Notes: generated from the sequence alone by a model not told the origin. A DNA stretch of 64,000 bases from Gordonia heveisoli (GCF_030315745.1 NZ_JASXSH010000011.1:104545-168544); one strand, 5' to 3'; positions 9,649 to 18,810 are shown, counted from the first letter of the stretch. Numbers and translations are program-made.

Positions 9649-10839
9649 ATGAGCACGACTTCAGAACACCCTCGCATCGTCGTCCTGGGCGGCGGTTACG
9701 CGGGCACCATGGCGGCCAACCGGTTGTCGGCCGCGGACGCCGATGTGGTTGTGGTCAACGCACGGCCGGACTTCGTCCACCGGATCCGGCTGCATCAGTG
9801 GGTCAGCGGGACCGGCGAAGCGGTGGCCGACTACGGCCGGGTGCTGGCCGCCGGTGTGCGGCTGTGTGTCGACACCGCCGTGCGGATCGATGTGGCCGCC
9901 GGTCGGGTGGAACTGGCGTCGGGGGAGTCCCTGGACTACGACCACCTCGTCTACGCGGTGGGATCCACCATCGTCGGCGACCCCGGTATCCCCGGCGCGG
10001 CCGAGCACGGTTTCGCGGTCGGGGAATGGGAAGCGGCGCAACGTCTTCGCGCACGACTGGCCGATTCGGACGACGACGGTTGGGTGACGGTGATCGGTGC
10101 CGGTCTGACCGGGGTGGAGACCGCGGCCGAATTGGCCGGGGCCGGTCGTCGGGTGCGGCTGGTCGCCTCGGGTGAGGTGCTGGCGGCCTTCGCGGATCGG
10201 GGACGTCGCTACACCGCGCGTTGGCTGGCCAAGGCCGGCGTCGCTGTCTTCGACCATCACCGCGTGGTGGCCGTGGGGCCCGACACGGTCACCGTCATCG
10301 ACGGTTCCGGGGAGCGTGCGGTGGTGCCGAGTGCGACGACGATCCTGACCATCGGGTTCCGCGCGCCGGGGCTGGCCGCCGACAGCGGACTGACCACCGA
10401 CTCCCTCGGCCGGCTGGTCACCGACGAGACCCTCACCAGTGTCGACGACCCGCGCATCGTCGGAGCCGGAGACGCGGTGGCACCCTCGGGTGTCGCGTTC
10501 CGGATGAGTTGCCAGGCCGCGAATCAGCTGGGGCCGCACGCGGCCGACACTGTACTCGCCGTGATGGCGGGAGCCGCGCCGCAACCGGTGTCGGTGGCCT
10601 TCGTCGGACAATGCGCATCGCTGGGCCGCCATTCCGCGGTCATCCAGCTGACCGAGCGTGACGACCGCCCGAAGTCGCGTGCGATCTCCGGCCGGACCGG
10701 TGCATGGGCCAAGGAACTCGTCTGCCGCTCGGTGTTGTGGGGGCTTCGGATGGAGGCGCGTCGTCCCGGTTTCACGCCTGCGATGCGGGGGCAGGAGCGG
10801 TCGGCGCTGTCCGTCGGCGCGGACGCGGTGAACCGATGA
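9649..10839 (+). CDS. FAD-dependent pyridine nucleotide oxidoreductase (NDH-2-like)
   Basis: The 396-residue flavoprotein has an N-terminal FAD-binding motif GGGYAGTMAANRL at about residues 15-27. A second dinucleotide-binding motif, GAGLTGVETAAELAGAG, lies near residue 150, and the GAGDAVA motif contacts FAD near 275. The fold is that of type II NADH dehydrogenase, ferredoxin reductase and AIF-like enzymes; the electron acceptor is unknown. No membrane segment is visible. The ATG at 9649 has TAGGAG upstream and is preferred to an upstream ATG at 9613 that lies inside the promoter. The gene overlaps the sigma factor gene by 4 bp and is the likely ECF41 target gene. Confidence 0.85.
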   Translation: MSTTSEHPRIVVLGGGYAGTMAANRLSAADADVVVVNARPDFVHRIRLHQWVSGTGEAVADYGRVLAAGVRLCVDTAVRIDVAAGRVELASGESLDYDHLVYAVGSTIVGDPGIPGAAEHGFAVGEWEAAQRLRARLADSDDDGWVTVIGAGLTGVETAAELAGAGRRVRLVASGEVLAAFADRGRRYTARWLAKAGVAVFDHHRVVAVGPDTVTVIDGSGERAVVPSATTILTIGFRAPGLAADSGLTTDSLGRLVTDETLTSVDDPRIVGAGDAVAPSGVAFRMSCQAANQLGPHAADTVLAVMAGAAPQPVSVAFVGQCASLGRHSAVIQLTERDDRPKSRAISGRTGAWAKELVCRSVLWGLRMEARRPGFTPAMRGQERSALSVGADAVNR

Positions 10840-11738
10840 GTGGTGACGATACCGAGCATGCGCGCCGATTCACCGAGTTGCGGCCGCTGCTGTTCACCGT
10901 CGCCTACGAGTTACTCGGGTCGGCGACCGACGCCGACGACGTCCTGCAGGACAGCTACCTGCGTTGGGCGGCAGTCGATCTGGACACCGTCACCGACTCG
11001 CGCGCATATCTGGCGAAGATCGTGACTCGGCAGGCGCTGAACGCGATCCGGTCGTCGAGTCGCCGGCGCGAGGACTACGTGGGACCGTGGTTGCCCGAAC
11101 CCATCCTGCTCGACGAGCGCGACGCCTCCGACGACGTCGTGCTCGCCGAGTCGGTGTCGACGGCGATGATGGTCGTGCTGGAGAGTCTCGGCCCCGACGA
11201 ACGCGCGGTCTTCGTGCTACGCGAGGTCTTCGGTTTCAGTCACGACGAGATCGGGGACTTCCTGGGTAAGTCCCCGGCCGCGGTGCGTCAGACGGCGCAT
11301 CGCGCGCGTGCGCATGTGCAGGCACGACGACCCAGGTTCGTCCCGGTCGACGACACCAGGGCGGCCGCGGTGACCGACGCGTTCATGGCGGCCGCGTCCT
11401 CCGGGGAGGTCGAGGCGCTGATGGCGATCCTGGCTCCGGATGTGGTCTTCACCGCGGACAGTGACGGCAAGGCGTCGGCGGTCCGTCGTCCGATCTCGGG
11501 TGCCCTCGCGGTCGCGCGACTGCTGATGGGTTTTCACCGGCTGGGCAGACTCGAGGACGATCTCCGGGTGGAGGCGGCGATCTTCAGCAGCCACCCTGGT
11601 ATTCGTGTCTACTTCGACGGTCGGCTGCAGGGCGTCTTCGTCTTCGACGTCGTCGACGGCCTGATCACGAACGTCTTCGCGATGCGCAATCCGGACAAGC
11701 TCGGCAACGTGACCGACGTGCGGCCTATCGCGCGCTGA
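10836..11738 (+). CDS. ECF41 group sigma factor with SnoaL-like C-terminal domain (SigJ-like)
   Basis: The 300-residue protein has sigma region 2 (DADDVLQDSYLRW) and sigma region 4 (LRFSHDEIGDFLGKS-like, with AAVRQTAHRARAHV). A C-terminal NTF2/SnoaL-like extension of about 110 residues follows. The linker carries WLPEP and the extension carries DSDGK and a C-terminal NPDKL, which are hallmark motifs of ECF41 sigma factors (established; canonical DGGGK is DSDGK here). In this group the extension replaces an anti-sigma factor and tunes activity. The ATG overlaps the oxidoreductase stop. M. tuberculosis SigJ is a relative, but orthology is not shown. Confidence 0.92.
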   Translation: MSGDDTEHARRFTELRPLLFTVAYELLGSATDADDVLQDSYLRWAAVDLDTVTDSRAYLAKIVTRQALNAIRSSSRRREDYVGPWLPEPILLDERDASDDVVLAESVSTAMMVVLESLGPDERAVFVLREVFGFSHDEIGDFLGKSPAAVRQTAHRARAHVQARRPRFVPVDDTRAAAVTDAFMAAASSGEVEALMAILAPDVVFTADSDGKASAVRRPISGALAVARLLMGFHRLGRLEDDLRVEAAIFSSHPGIRVYFDGRLQGVFVFDVVDGLITNVFAMRNPDKLGNVTDVRPIAR

Positions 11739-11826
11739 GGTTATCGGGCGCCCGGCGTATCAGCGCGGCTGAAGGTCGGGCCGGGACTATCGGGTCGGCG
11801 GTCTTGGCGAGTGTCCACGGAGCGGC

Positions 11827-12459
11827 TCAGTCGGGCAGCGTCCGGGCGATGATCGACAATGCGTTACGAGGCTGGGTGCAATCGTCGGCGTCGGCGAAGG
11901 CGTCGGCGATACCGAACCAACCCTGAGTGGCGCTGCGGTAGAGCAACATGCACCCTCGGTTACCTTCGCTGACCGGTGTGTAACTGATCCGTCGCCAGTT
12001 CGCAGGCAGCGTGTTGTCCACCTTGGCCTCCTCGGACCAGCGGCGTTCCATGAAGCTGACGTCGGGTGCCCAGCTCAGGAACCAGATCGACGCGCCCTGG
12101 GGAGTGCGGCTGTCGCCGACGCCGATCCGAATGCCCATGCAGCCACGTTCGGAGGCGGCGTCGCGGCCACTCATCGGTACGGGCATCAAGGTCGTGATGC
12201 TCAGTGCGCGGATGGCCTCGGCGGGCAATTTGCACGGATCGATGAAGCCACCGCTCACGTCGGCCTTGTCACCGGAGATGCCGCTGTTGCCGCCGGGTAG
12301 GCCGGGGATGTTGCTCATACCCGGCATGGACGGCATCCCCGGTATGCCGGCCATCGACGGGCCGCCCGAATCGCTCGAATCGTCCGAGCATCCACTCAAC
12401 GCGGTGCAGGCGACCGCTGCGAGTGCGATCAGTCCAGTCGACATCCGTGTACGACGCAT
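11827..12459 (-). CDS. DUF3558-like lipoprotein
   Basis: The protein begins MRRTRMSTGLIALAAVACTALSGC, a clear type II signal peptide with the lipobox LSGC. A Gly/Pro/Met-rich low-complexity stretch follows (repeats of the type GMPSMPGM), then a domain with paired cysteines (DPCKL, RGCMG, NRGCML, DDCTQ). This pattern fits the DUF3558 family of actinobacterial exported lipoproteins, whose function is unknown. Three in-frame starts lie close together at 12480, 12465 and 12459. The 12459 ATG has GGAG 9 bases upstream. The gene converges on the sigma factor gene. Confidence 0.75.
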   Translation of the reverse strand: MRRTRMSTGLIALAAVACTALSGCSDDSSDSGGPSMAGIPGMPSMPGMSNIPGLPGGNSGISGDKADVSGGFIDPCKLPAEAIRALSITTLMPVPMSGRDAASERGCMGIRIGVGDSRTPQGASIWFLSWAPDVSFMERRWSEEAKVDNTLPANWRRISYTPVSEGNRGCMLLYRSATQGWFGIADAFADADDCTQPRNALSIIARTLPD

Positions 12460-12517
12460 GCGCATCAACTCCCTGGGCATCGGTCAGATCGCTTCGCACC
12501 CTAGCCGACGATCGGGG

Positions 12518-13225
12518 TCAGCGGGTCTCGGCGAACACCGTGCGGAGCCCGATGGTCAGTTGATCGTCGAACACCGCACGCGGGTCGCCGAAGGTGTCGG
12601 CGCCGTACTGGCCGAAGGCCTCCAGGCTGATCGCACCGATGATGGTGGCCCACAAGGTGGTTCCGGCGACGATCGCCGCGTCGGATAGGTGTACGCCGAA
12701 CTCATCGCGAATCGCGGCCAGGTCTGCGCGAAGTGTGCTCGTCTGCGCCTGGTCGATACGTGTCGACAGGTCGGCGGCGTCCAGTTCGCGGAGGAGCCGC
12801 CCGCTGAGTCTGGTGCCGGGGCCGACGGTCTGCTCGGCCGGTGCGGCGTAGCCGGGGACCGGGCTGCCGTAGAGCAGCGCCCAGCGGGCCGGATCGGACA
12901 CCGCCCAGTCACGCATCGCGAGCGCACAGGCCCGGATCCGGCCCCGGTGGTCGGTCGGCTCGACCGCGTCGGCGGCGGCTTCCGCGGCGTCGGCGAGATC
13001 GGTGTAGGCCTCGACGACGAGGACGGTGAGCAGGTCGTCGCGGCTGGGCACATAGCGGTAGACGGCAGACGACACCATGCCGAGCTCTCGGGCGATGGCG
13101 CGCAACGACAGTCCGGCGGCGCCGTGCCTCGACAGGTGCTCGCGGCCGAGTCTGCGGATGGCGGTCTCGATCTCGGCCCGGTTCTCGGCTCGGCTCTTGT
13201 GTGTACGCGACGTCGGGGATGCCAT
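12518..13225 (-). CDS. TetR family transcriptional repressor
   Basis: The 235-residue protein has an N-terminal helix-turn-helix (GAAGLSLRAIARELGMVSSAVYRYVPSRDDLL, about residues 35-66) and a C-terminal TetR_C domain with WAVSDPARWALLYGSPVPGYAAPAEQT. The start at 13225 is chosen for its AGGATGG ribosome site; an upstream frame to 13366 would run through the operators. It is divergent from a nitroreductase-family gene, with twin palindromes between them. It probably represses both itself and that gene. The ligand is unknown. Confidence 0.88.
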   Translation of the reverse strand: MASPTSRTHKSRAENRAEIETAIRRLGREHLSRHGAAGLSLRAIARELGMVSSAVYRYVPSRDDLLTVLVVEAYTDLADAAEAAADAVEPTDHRGRIRACALAMRDWAVSDPARWALLYGSPVPGYAAPAEQTVGPGTRLSGRLLRELDAADLSTRIDQAQTSTLRADLAAIRDEFGVHLSDAAIVAGTTLWATIIGAISLEAFGQYGADTFGDPRAVFDDQLTIGLRTVFAETR

Positions 13226-13246
13226 GCCGCCATCCTGCCAGAAAAG

Positions 13247-13311
13247 AGAGCGGTGCTCTTGATTTATCGGGCGCGTCGATGCATGATCGATGAATAGAGA
13301 GCAGTGCTCTC
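13247..13311. promoter_or_regulatory. Twin operators for the TetR repressor
   Basis: AGAGCGGTGCTCT at 13247-13259 and GAGAGCAGTGCTCTC at 13297-13311 share the core AGAGC-N3-GCTCT. The second is a perfect 7+1+7 palindrome. Their centres are 51 bp apart, about five helical turns. They lie in the gap between divergent genes, one member of which is a TetR gene. Confidence 0.75.
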
Positions 13312-13359
13312 GAATGTCACTGAAGTGACGCGAAGCAGACTTCGGCAGGAGTGGTTCAC

Positions 13360-13809
13360 ATGACATCGCAGACGCATTACCTGGAGCCCACCCGTGGCGA
13401 CCGCATCTTCGGGGCGGTGGTCCGCTGGTGTGCCGACCGCGGATTGAATCTCGCCGGAGCGCGCACGCTGACCGTCGCCGGACGCGTCAGTGGGCAGCCA
13501 CAGCGCGTGCCGGTCAATCCGCTGACCTTGCCCGGTGGCGACTATCTGGTCTCGGTGCGCGGGCAGACGCAGTGGGTTCGCAACGTCCGGGCCGCCGGCC
13601 GGGCCGAACTGCGTCGCGGCCGACGCTCCGAAACGGTCGTGCCGACCGAGGTCGCGGTCGCCGATCGGGCGCCGATAATCCGTGCCTACCTGGACAGGTG
13701 GGGGTGGGAGGTGGGTCGCTTCCTTCCGGTCGGCGTCGACGCCGATGCCACCGAGGCGGAGTTGGCGCGGGTCGCCGCCGACATACCGGTGTTCGTGCTG
13801 AGCCGCTGA
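13360..13809 (+). CDS. Ddn-like nitroreductase family protein (deazaflavin-dependent)
   Basis: The 149-residue protein resembles the actinobacterial Ddn/DUF385 split-barrel family, many of whose members bind F420. The pattern is a short N-terminal helix, the TVAGRVSGQPQRVPVNPLTLPGGDYLVSVRGQTQWVRNVRAAG core and a C-terminal helix. The conserved WVRN-L-A segment of the family is visible. Substrate and cofactor cannot be read from sequence. The ATG at 13360 has CAGGAG 8 bases upstream and is preferred to a GTG at 13351. The divergent TetR gene and operators suggest induction by a small molecule. Confidence 0.8.
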   Translation: MTSQTHYLEPTRGDRIFGAVVRWCADRGLNLAGARTLTVAGRVSGQPQRVPVNPLTLPGGDYLVSVRGQTQWVRNVRAAGRAELRRGRRSETVVPTEVAVADRAPIIRAYLDRWGWEVGRFLPVGVDADATEAELARVAADIPVFVLSR

Positions 13810-13902
13810 GGGCGCCGGGGTGGCCAGATGTCCCTCAGCCTGCAGTGGGTGCGCGAGCTGCCTCGGCGGTGCCAGTTAGTCAATCCGCAGGAACCGAACA
13901 AC

Positions 13903-13908
13903 TAGGAT
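13903..13908 (+). promoter_or_regulatory. -10 element placing dinB on a leaderless transcript
   Basis: TAGGAT fits the actinobacterial TANNNT -10 and ends 7 bases before the dinB GTG. Transcription would therefore begin at or next to the start codon. Confidence 0.55.
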
Positions 13909-13915
13909 TGTCGCC

Positions 13916-15355
13916 GTGTCAGCTGCATCGTCGACGAGTTCGCGATGGGTGATGCATCTCGACATGGATGCATTCTTCGCGTCGGTGGAACAGCTCACCC
14001 GTCCGACCCTGCGGGGGCGTCCGGTGCTCGTCGGCGGTTCGGGTGGGCGCGGCGTCGTCGCCGGTGCCAGTTATGAGGCGCGTGTCTTCGGTGCATCCTC
14101 GGCGATGCCCATGCATCAGGCGCGGCGCCTGGTTGGTCCGACCGGCGTGGTGGTGGCACCACGCGGCATCCTCTATCGCACGGTCAGCGCACGCATCTTC
14201 GGGCTGCTGCGTGAGGTGATGCCGGTCATCGAGACGCTGTCCTTCGACGAGGCGTTCGCCGAACCCGCCGAACTCGCCGGTGCCACCGTCGCCGACGTAA
14301 CCGACTTCGCCGAACGGATCCGTGCGCGTATCCGCGCCGAGGTCGGGCTCGCCGCATCGGTCGGCTTCGGTAGCGGGAAACAGATCGCGAAGATCGCCTC
14401 GGGGATGGCGAAACCCGATGGGGTGATGGTCATCCCACCCGCCACTGAACTCGACTTCTTGCACGCGCTTCCGGTGCGCAAACTATGGGGAATCGGACCG
14501 GTGTCGGGAGACAGGCTGTCGCGCTTGGGGATCGACACCATCGGCGACCTGGCGGCGATGTCCACGGTCGAGGTGTCCTCGGTGTTGGGGGCGACGGTGG
14601 GGCCTGCGCTACACCGGCTGGCCCAGGGGATCGACGATCGACCCGTCGCCGAACGTGCGTCGGCCAAACAGATCAGCGCCGAGTCGACCTTCGCCACCGA
14701 CATCGTCGAGATCGGCGAACTGCGTGGTGCGATCGACCGGGCTGCCGGCGACGCGCACCGGCGCCTGGTCGCCGACGGCCGCGGTGCGCGCACGGTGGTG
14801 GTGAAGCTGAAGCGGTCGGATCATTCGATCCTCACCAGGTCGGCGACACTGCCAGCCGCGACGACCGATCTCGACGAACTCGCCCGCACCGCACGGCGTC
14901 TGGCGCTCGACCCGCAGGAGATCGGCGCGATCCGGCTGGTCGGGGTGGGCTATTCGGGGCTGTCGGCGATCCAGCAGTACGCACTCTTCGCCGATCCCGA
15001 CGCGCCCGGCACCGACCCGGCCGATGCCAGTGCGGTCGATCCCGATACGGTCGAACAATCGGAACTGCCCGCGGGGGTCCTCGACCTCGCCGGTGCCGGG
15101 TCCTCGACATCCTTCGACTCGGTGCAGCGGCCGGGAGGGGGTCGTCGGCTGGAGCCCGGATCGGATGTCGCACACCCGGATTACGGACATGGCTGGGTGC
15201 AGGGTAGCGGGCACGGCGTGGTCACCGTCCGCTTCGAGACGCGCACCTCCGGGCCCGGGCGTACCGCGACCTTCGCACTCGACGATCCGCAGCTGAGTGT
15301 CGCCGACCCGCTCGACAGTCTGGCATGGCCTGCGGACCATCTGTTCGACACGTGA
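13916..15355 (+). CDS. dinB: DNA polymerase IV (DinB/DinX type)
   Basis: This is a Y-family translesion polymerase of 479 residues. It has the catalytic motif [14 protein letters not shown] at residues 14-27 and ETLSFDEAF with D111 and E112. The helix-hairpin-helix region is [18 protein letters not shown], followed by the little-finger domain. The C-terminal 60-70 residues form an extension with [23 protein letters not shown], as in mycobacterial DinX. No obvious QLxLF-type clamp-binding peptide is seen at the C-terminus. The GTG at 13916 is consistent with a leaderless promoter. A LexA-type box was not recognised upstream. Confidence 0.93.
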   Translation: MSAASSTSSRWVMHLDMDAFFASVEQLTRPTLRGRPVLVGGSGGRGVVAGASYEARVFGASSAMPMHQARRLVGPTGVVVAPRGILYRTVSARIFGLLREVMPVIETLSFDEAFAEPAELAGATVADVTDFAERIRARIRAEVGLAASVGFGSGKQIAKIASGMAKPDGVMVIPPATELDFLHALPVRKLWGIGPVSGDRLSRLGIDTIGDLAAMSTVEVSSVLGATVGPALHRLAQGIDDRPVAERASAKQISAESTFATDIVEIGELRGAIDRAAGDAHRRLVADGRGARTVVVKLKRSDHSILTRSATLPAATTDLDELARTARRLALDPQEIGAIRLVGVGYSGLSAIQQYALFADPDAPGTDPADASAVDPDTVEQSELPAGVLDLAGAGSSTSFDSVQRPGGGRRLEPGSDVAHPDYGHGWVQGSGHGVVTVRFETRTSGPGRTATFALDDPQLSVADPLDSLAWPADHLFDT

Positions 15356-15361
15356 CCGGGA

Positions 15362-16324
15362 TTATGCTCCGGCGGTGAGGAATTCGGCGATCTGATCGGC
15401 CGGGGTGCCGGCTGTCAGCAGCGCGAGCAGGGCGATCCTGGTTTGGGAGGCCCGCAGCCAGGGCGAGACGATGGCGCCCGCGCGCTGCAGGTCGACCGCT
15501 CCGCCACCGCCGCCGTAGGTCGCAGTCACACGACCGTAGGGCACACGCGAGCACACCGCCACGGTGACCCCACGTCGTACCGCGAGTGATACCTCGGCGG
15601 TGATGTCGGGATGCGTATTTCCCGAACCGGTGGCGGCGAGCACGATACCCGCCGCGTTCTGGGCGACAGCGGCGGCGATCAGGCCGGGGGAGACGCCGGG
15701 GTACAGGCTGAAGGCATCCACCCGGGCCAGACGTCCGCCGGGGACCGGCCCGGGCAGCGTCGGCCGCGGCAGGTCCGCACGCACGGTGTCGAAGGCGGCT
15801 GGATCGGTGGTGGAGACCTTGAACGCGCCGCGAGCAGGCAGCACCTGTCCGCCGAGTGCGATCAGTACGCCGCGTCCTCGGGTGGCGGGATCGGCGGCCA
15901 GCGCGATCGCCGCCGCCAGATTGGCCGGACCGTCGGCCCCCGGGGCGTCCGCGGGGAGCTGGGCGCCGGTGAAAACGACGGGACGGTCGTCCCGGGCATA
16001 GAGATCGGCGAGGAAGGCCGTCTCCTCCATGGTGTCGGTGCCGTGGCTGACGACGACTCCCGCGACGGTGCCATCGGCCAGCGATTCGGAGATCGCGCGC
16101 ACGATGGAGAACTGTTCGGCGACACTCATCGCCGAACTGTCCACCGCCATCAAGTCGAGTCCGACGACCTCGACCGCCTCGGCGCCGGGTGCGGTGGCGG
16201 TCAACATCTCGCCGGCGCCGAGCGCGGGTACGGCCCCATCGGGGGTGGTCTGCGCCGCGATCGTCCCGCCGGTGGCGATCAGGACGATTTTCGTCGGGCC
16301 GGATTGGGGCGAATCGTTGCGCAT
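15362..16324 (-). CDS. ansA: L-asparaginase
   Basis: The 320-residue enzyme hydrolyses L-asparagine to aspartate and ammonia. The first catalytic threonine is in VLIATGGTIA and the second block is VVSHGTDTMEETAFL; both asparaginase signatures are intact. No signal peptide is evident, so it is probably cytoplasmic (type I). The ATG at 16324 is chosen; a TTG at 16360 would add 12 residues without a better ribosome site. It ends 6 bp from the end of dinB on the opposite strand. The dinX-ansA-lspA order matches M. tuberculosis. Confidence 0.92.
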   Translation of the reverse strand: MRNDSPQSGPTKIVLIATGGTIAAQTTPDGAVPALGAGEMLTATAPGAEAVEVVGLDLMAVDSSAMSVAEQFSIVRAISESLADGTVAGVVVSHGTDTMEETAFLADLYARDDRPVVFTGAQLPADAPGADGPANLAAAIALAADPATRGRGVLIALGGQVLPARGAFKVSTTDPAAFDTVRADLPRPTLPGPVPGGRLARVDAFSLYPGVSPGLIAAAVAQNAAGIVLAATGSGNTHPDITAEVSLAVRRGVTVAVCSRVPYGRVTATYGGGGGAVDLQRAGAIVSPWLRASQTRIALLALLTAGTPADQIAEFLTAGA

Positions 16325-16400
16325 GTGACCAGCGTCGGCGGAACTATCCGTCGTCGTCAAGCGTCAGCGAGCCGGTGACGGTGAACCAAACCGGTGAGAA

Positions 16401-16441
16401 GCGAAGCTCCGTGAAGGGCGAAGCTGAGTAAAAGCGAAGCT
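16401..16441. repeat. Three direct copies of GCGAAGCT
   Basis: GCGAAGCT occurs at 16401-16408, 16418-16425 and 16434-16441, spaced 17 and 16 bp, within a purine-rich stretch upstream of a lipoprotein gene. The 248-bp gap 16325-16572 holds no credible gene. The repeat may be a protein-binding array or a replication-slippage product. Confidence 0.6.
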
Positions 16442-16572
16442 CAGTAGAAGAGAAGGCCCAGCGTTGTTGGGTGCCACGCCACGGTTTGGCATAGTGGTGG
16501 GGGTTCTCGCCGGGGACGACGGTAGGACTGACCGCCCGGGCGTCTCCGAAGTACAGACAGTGAGGGAGATCG

Positions 16573-17121
16573 TTGAAGATCCGCAAGTTTCTGACCGCGA
16601 CGATGATCGCGACCGCGCTGGTGTCGGTGGCCGCGTGCGGCGACGACAGCAGTGACGCTCCGCCGGTGCCGACCGCGAACGCCGCCACCACCACCGGCGA
16701 CTCGTCGGCGGCGCCGGCGCAGCCCGGTGCGATCGGTACCGACATCACCAACAAGTCGAAGCCGCCGTCACTGACCACGCTCAACGCGATGATCACCAAG
16801 GCGCTCGACCCCGAGGTTGCCAACTCCGAGAAGGTCGTCCTCGTCGAGGGCAGCGAGAAGGACCCGGCCATCTTCAAGAAGCTGGTCGCTGCGAAGAAGG
16901 CCAACCCGAACATCAGCTACGAACTGGTCGCTCCGGTCACCCGGCAGGGACCGAAGCGGGCCAAGGTTACCGTCCAGGTTGCTACGCCGGACAACCCGCC
17001 GACCAGCGTTGACGCCACCATCGTCTACGACGACGGTCGCTGGAAGCTCTCCAACGAGACCGTCTGCCTGCTGCTGAGCGCGTACAACGAGAAGAGCGCG
17101 ATGTGCCCGGCGGCCAGCTGA
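16573..17121 (+). CDS. Lipoprotein similar to low-molecular-weight antigen MTB12
   Basis: The 182-residue protein has a signal peptide and lipobox (SVAAC) at residues 19-23, then an Ala/Thr/Pro-rich linker. The following domain, with LTTLNAMITKALDPEVANSE, VEGSEKD and DDGRWKLSNETVCLLL, resembles the secreted mycobacterial MTB12/CFP-2 family. Its function is unknown. The start is a TTG at 16573 with GAGGGAG just upstream. Two cysteines near the C-terminus (ETVCLLL, SAMCPAAS) could form a disulfide. A strong hairpin follows the gene. Confidence 0.75.
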   Translation: MKIRKFLTATMIATALVSVAACGDDSSDAPPVPTANAATTTGDSSAAPAQPGAIGTDITNKSKPPSLTTLNAMITKALDPEVANSEKVVLVEGSEKDPAIFKKLVAAKKANPNISYELVAPVTRQGPKRAKVTVQVATPDNPPTSVDATIVYDDGRWKLSNETVCLLLSAYNEKSAMCPAAS

Positions 17122-17141
17122 TCTAGTCGCCCAGATCTGAC

Positions 17142-17182
17142 ACAGGCGCCCCGAAGCTCCAACCGAGTTTCGGGGCGCCTGT
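17142..17182. terminator. Strong bidirectional hairpin terminator
   Basis: ACAGGCGCCCCGAA (17142-17155) and TTCGGGGCGCCTGT (17169-17182) form a perfect 14-bp stem with a 13-base loop between two convergent lipoprotein genes. There is no T-run, which is common for actinobacterial terminators. Confidence 0.85.
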
Positions 17183-17199
17183 CGTCGTGCCGAATCGGT

Positions 17200-18141
17200 T
17201 CAGCGCCAGGTGGTGGTGAAACCGGTTTGCTGGACGAGCGGCCGCGCGGGATCGGCGCCGACGAGTTCGCGCGCCCCGCGGAAGGTGGCCGCACCGCCCA
17301 CCGGCAGTCCGCGGGTCAGGTCGACGGTCACGGTGCCGCTGCCGGTGAAGGAGTATCGGGCGATCGTCAGGGTGTCGGCGCTACCCGGCACGGCGAACAC
17401 GGAGTTCACCGGCGTCTCGTCGGCGGTGTAGGTGATCGTCAGCCGATTACCCGTCCAGGCGGTCAACGTCGCCTCGATGGTCTGGGTCACCGTCGCCGAG
17501 GCGTAGACGACGCGCTGGGCCCGCCAGGTCGCACCGACTCCGACGGCCTCGGTGGGTAGTGGCACCCACCGGGTCAGCGCGCCGGTGAGCGACTGTTCGA
17601 GGGCCAGTCGTGCTTCTTCACCCGCCGACTCCGGCGGGATCAGCCGTAGCGAGATGGGTGCCGCGCCGGGGGCCATGGCCATCCCCGCCTGAGTGCCGTT
17701 CGCCCCGCCCAACTGGTCGTTCAGCGTGGCGTCCGGTGAGGTTGGGGTGCCGGTGACCAACTCGAGGTCGCTGCGGTCGGTGCAGGCGAACCGTGCGGTG
17801 AACGGGGTCTCGATCGCTTCGGACTGCCGATCGGTCGGCGACGAGGCCACCGTCGAGGTGGTGACGAGGGTGACGCGTTGAGGCGTCGACAGATCCGGTG
17901 TCAGGGCCGGGACCCGACGTACGCCGGTTCCGTAGTCGGTCACCGCGACCTTCGCGGGCGGAATCGAGATCAGATTGACGTCGGTGCGCCCGGTGGTGGT
18001 CGCGCTCGCGCAGCCGGCCGAGTCGTCGGATGCGGCGGGGGAATCGTTGTCGTCGGAGCCGCAACCGGCGACGATCACGGTGGTCGCCAGCGCGAGGATC
18101 ACACTCTTGAGAACGGTCGATGGCAGGCGGGGGCGGGACAC
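17200..18141 (-). CDS. Lipoprotein of unknown function
   Basis: The 313-residue product starts [27 protein letters not shown], a type II signal peptide with lipobox IVAGC. The rest is a beta-rich exported domain with no motif I recognise; it includes [13 protein letters not shown] and a Trp/Arg-rich C-terminus. The GTG at 18141 is preferred because the hexamer TACGCT lies 7 bases upstream, a leaderless arrangement. A longer frame to 18195 would extend across the divergent lspA promoter. It is divergent from lspA, whose product would process its lipobox. Confidence 0.72.
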   Translation of the reverse strand: MSRPRLPSTVLKSVILALATTVIVAGCGSDDNDSPAASDDSAGCASATTTGRTDVNLISIPPAKVAVTDYGTGVRRVPALTPDLSTPQRVTLVTTSTVASSPTDRQSEAIETPFTARFACTDRSDLELVTGTPTSPDATLNDQLGGANGTQAGMAMAPGAAPISLRLIPPESAGEEARLALEQSLTGALTRWVPLPTEAVGVGATWRAQRVVYASATVTQTIEATLTAWTGNRLTITYTADETPVNSVFAVPGSADTLTIARYSFTGSGTVTVDLTRGLPVGGAATFRGARELVGADPARPLVQQTGFTTTWR

Positions 18142-18148
18142 GGCAGCC

Positions 18149-18158
18149 AGCGTATTCC
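18149..18158. promoter_or_regulatory. Overlapping divergent -10 elements between lipoprotein gene and lspA
   Basis: On the minus strand TACGCT (18154-18149) precedes the lipoprotein GTG by 7 bases. On the plus strand TATTCC (18153-18158) precedes the lspA ATG at 18166 by 7 bases. The two hexamers overlap by two bases, so the promoters could not fire together. TATTCC lacks the usual final T. Confidence 0.45.
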
Positions 18159-18165
18159 ACGCGTC

Positions 18166-18810
18166 ATGGATGATGGGATGGTGGATGACGATCAACCTCG
18201 CGCGGAGACCGCCGACACCGCGGCGCTGGGTGCACTACGCGTGATGGGTGCGTTGTCGGCTGTCGCGGCGATCGCGGTGGGGCTGGATCTGCTCACCAAG
18301 ACGATCGTGGTGGCGACCCTCAACCCGAACGAACCGGTGCACATCATCGGCGATGTGGTGACGCTGCATCTGGTGCGCAACAGCGGTGCCGCCTTCTCGA
18401 TGGCGTCCGGATACACCTGGGTCCTGACGGTCGTCGCCTTGCTGGTGGTCGCCGCGATCGTGCGCTACAGCGGCAGGCTCCGGTCGTGGTGGTGGGTGGT
18501 CGGCCTGGGTCTGGTACTCGGCGGTGCGATCGGTAACCTGATCGACCGCATCTTCCGCGACCCCAAGCCGCTGCAGGGGCACGTCGTCGACTTCATCTCG
18601 GTCGGTTGGTGGCCGGTGTTCAACGTCGCCGACTCGGCGGTGGTGTGCGGTGCGGTGCTGCTGGTGGCGCTGTCCCTGCTGGGTTACGACTACGACGGCA
18701 CCCGCACCGGCTGGGCGGCGCGTCGTCGGCGGTCGGACGCGGATGCGCCGGCCCGCGACGGGACCGATGACAATCACGGGGAGGAAATCGAGGATGGCAG
18801 CCATGCGTGA
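18166..18810 (+). CDS. lspA: Lipoprotein signal peptidase (signal peptidase II)
   Basis: LspA cleaves the signal peptide of prolipoproteins in the cytoplasmic membrane after diacylglyceryl transfer. The 214-residue protein has four hydrophobic helices. The family motifs are [11 protein letters not shown], the first catalytic aspartate in [11 protein letters not shown] and the second in [12 protein letters not shown]. The C-terminus is a polar tail rich in Arg/Asp. Starts at 18166, 18178 and 18181 are all possible. It overlaps the downstream pseudouridine synthase gene by 17 bp and lies beside a lipoprotein gene. Confidence 0.93.
   Translation: MDDGMVDDDQPRAETADTAALGALRVMGALSAVAAIAVGLDLLTKTIVVATLNPNEPVHIIGDVVTLHLVRNSGAAFSMASGYTWVLTVVALLVVAAIVRYSGRLRSWWWVVGLGLVLGGAIGNLIDRIFRDPKPLQGHVVDFISVGWWPVFNVADSAVVCGAVLLVALSLLGYDYDGTRTGWAARRRRSDADAPARDGTDDNHGEEIEDGSHA

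Noticed and set aside
6105..9677. Very long minus-strand open frame (about 1190 codons) opposite ileS
   Set aside because: It is the codon-complement shadow of a high-GC gene. The predicted protein is His/Arg/Gly-rich with no family motif, while the plus strand is a complete IleRS.
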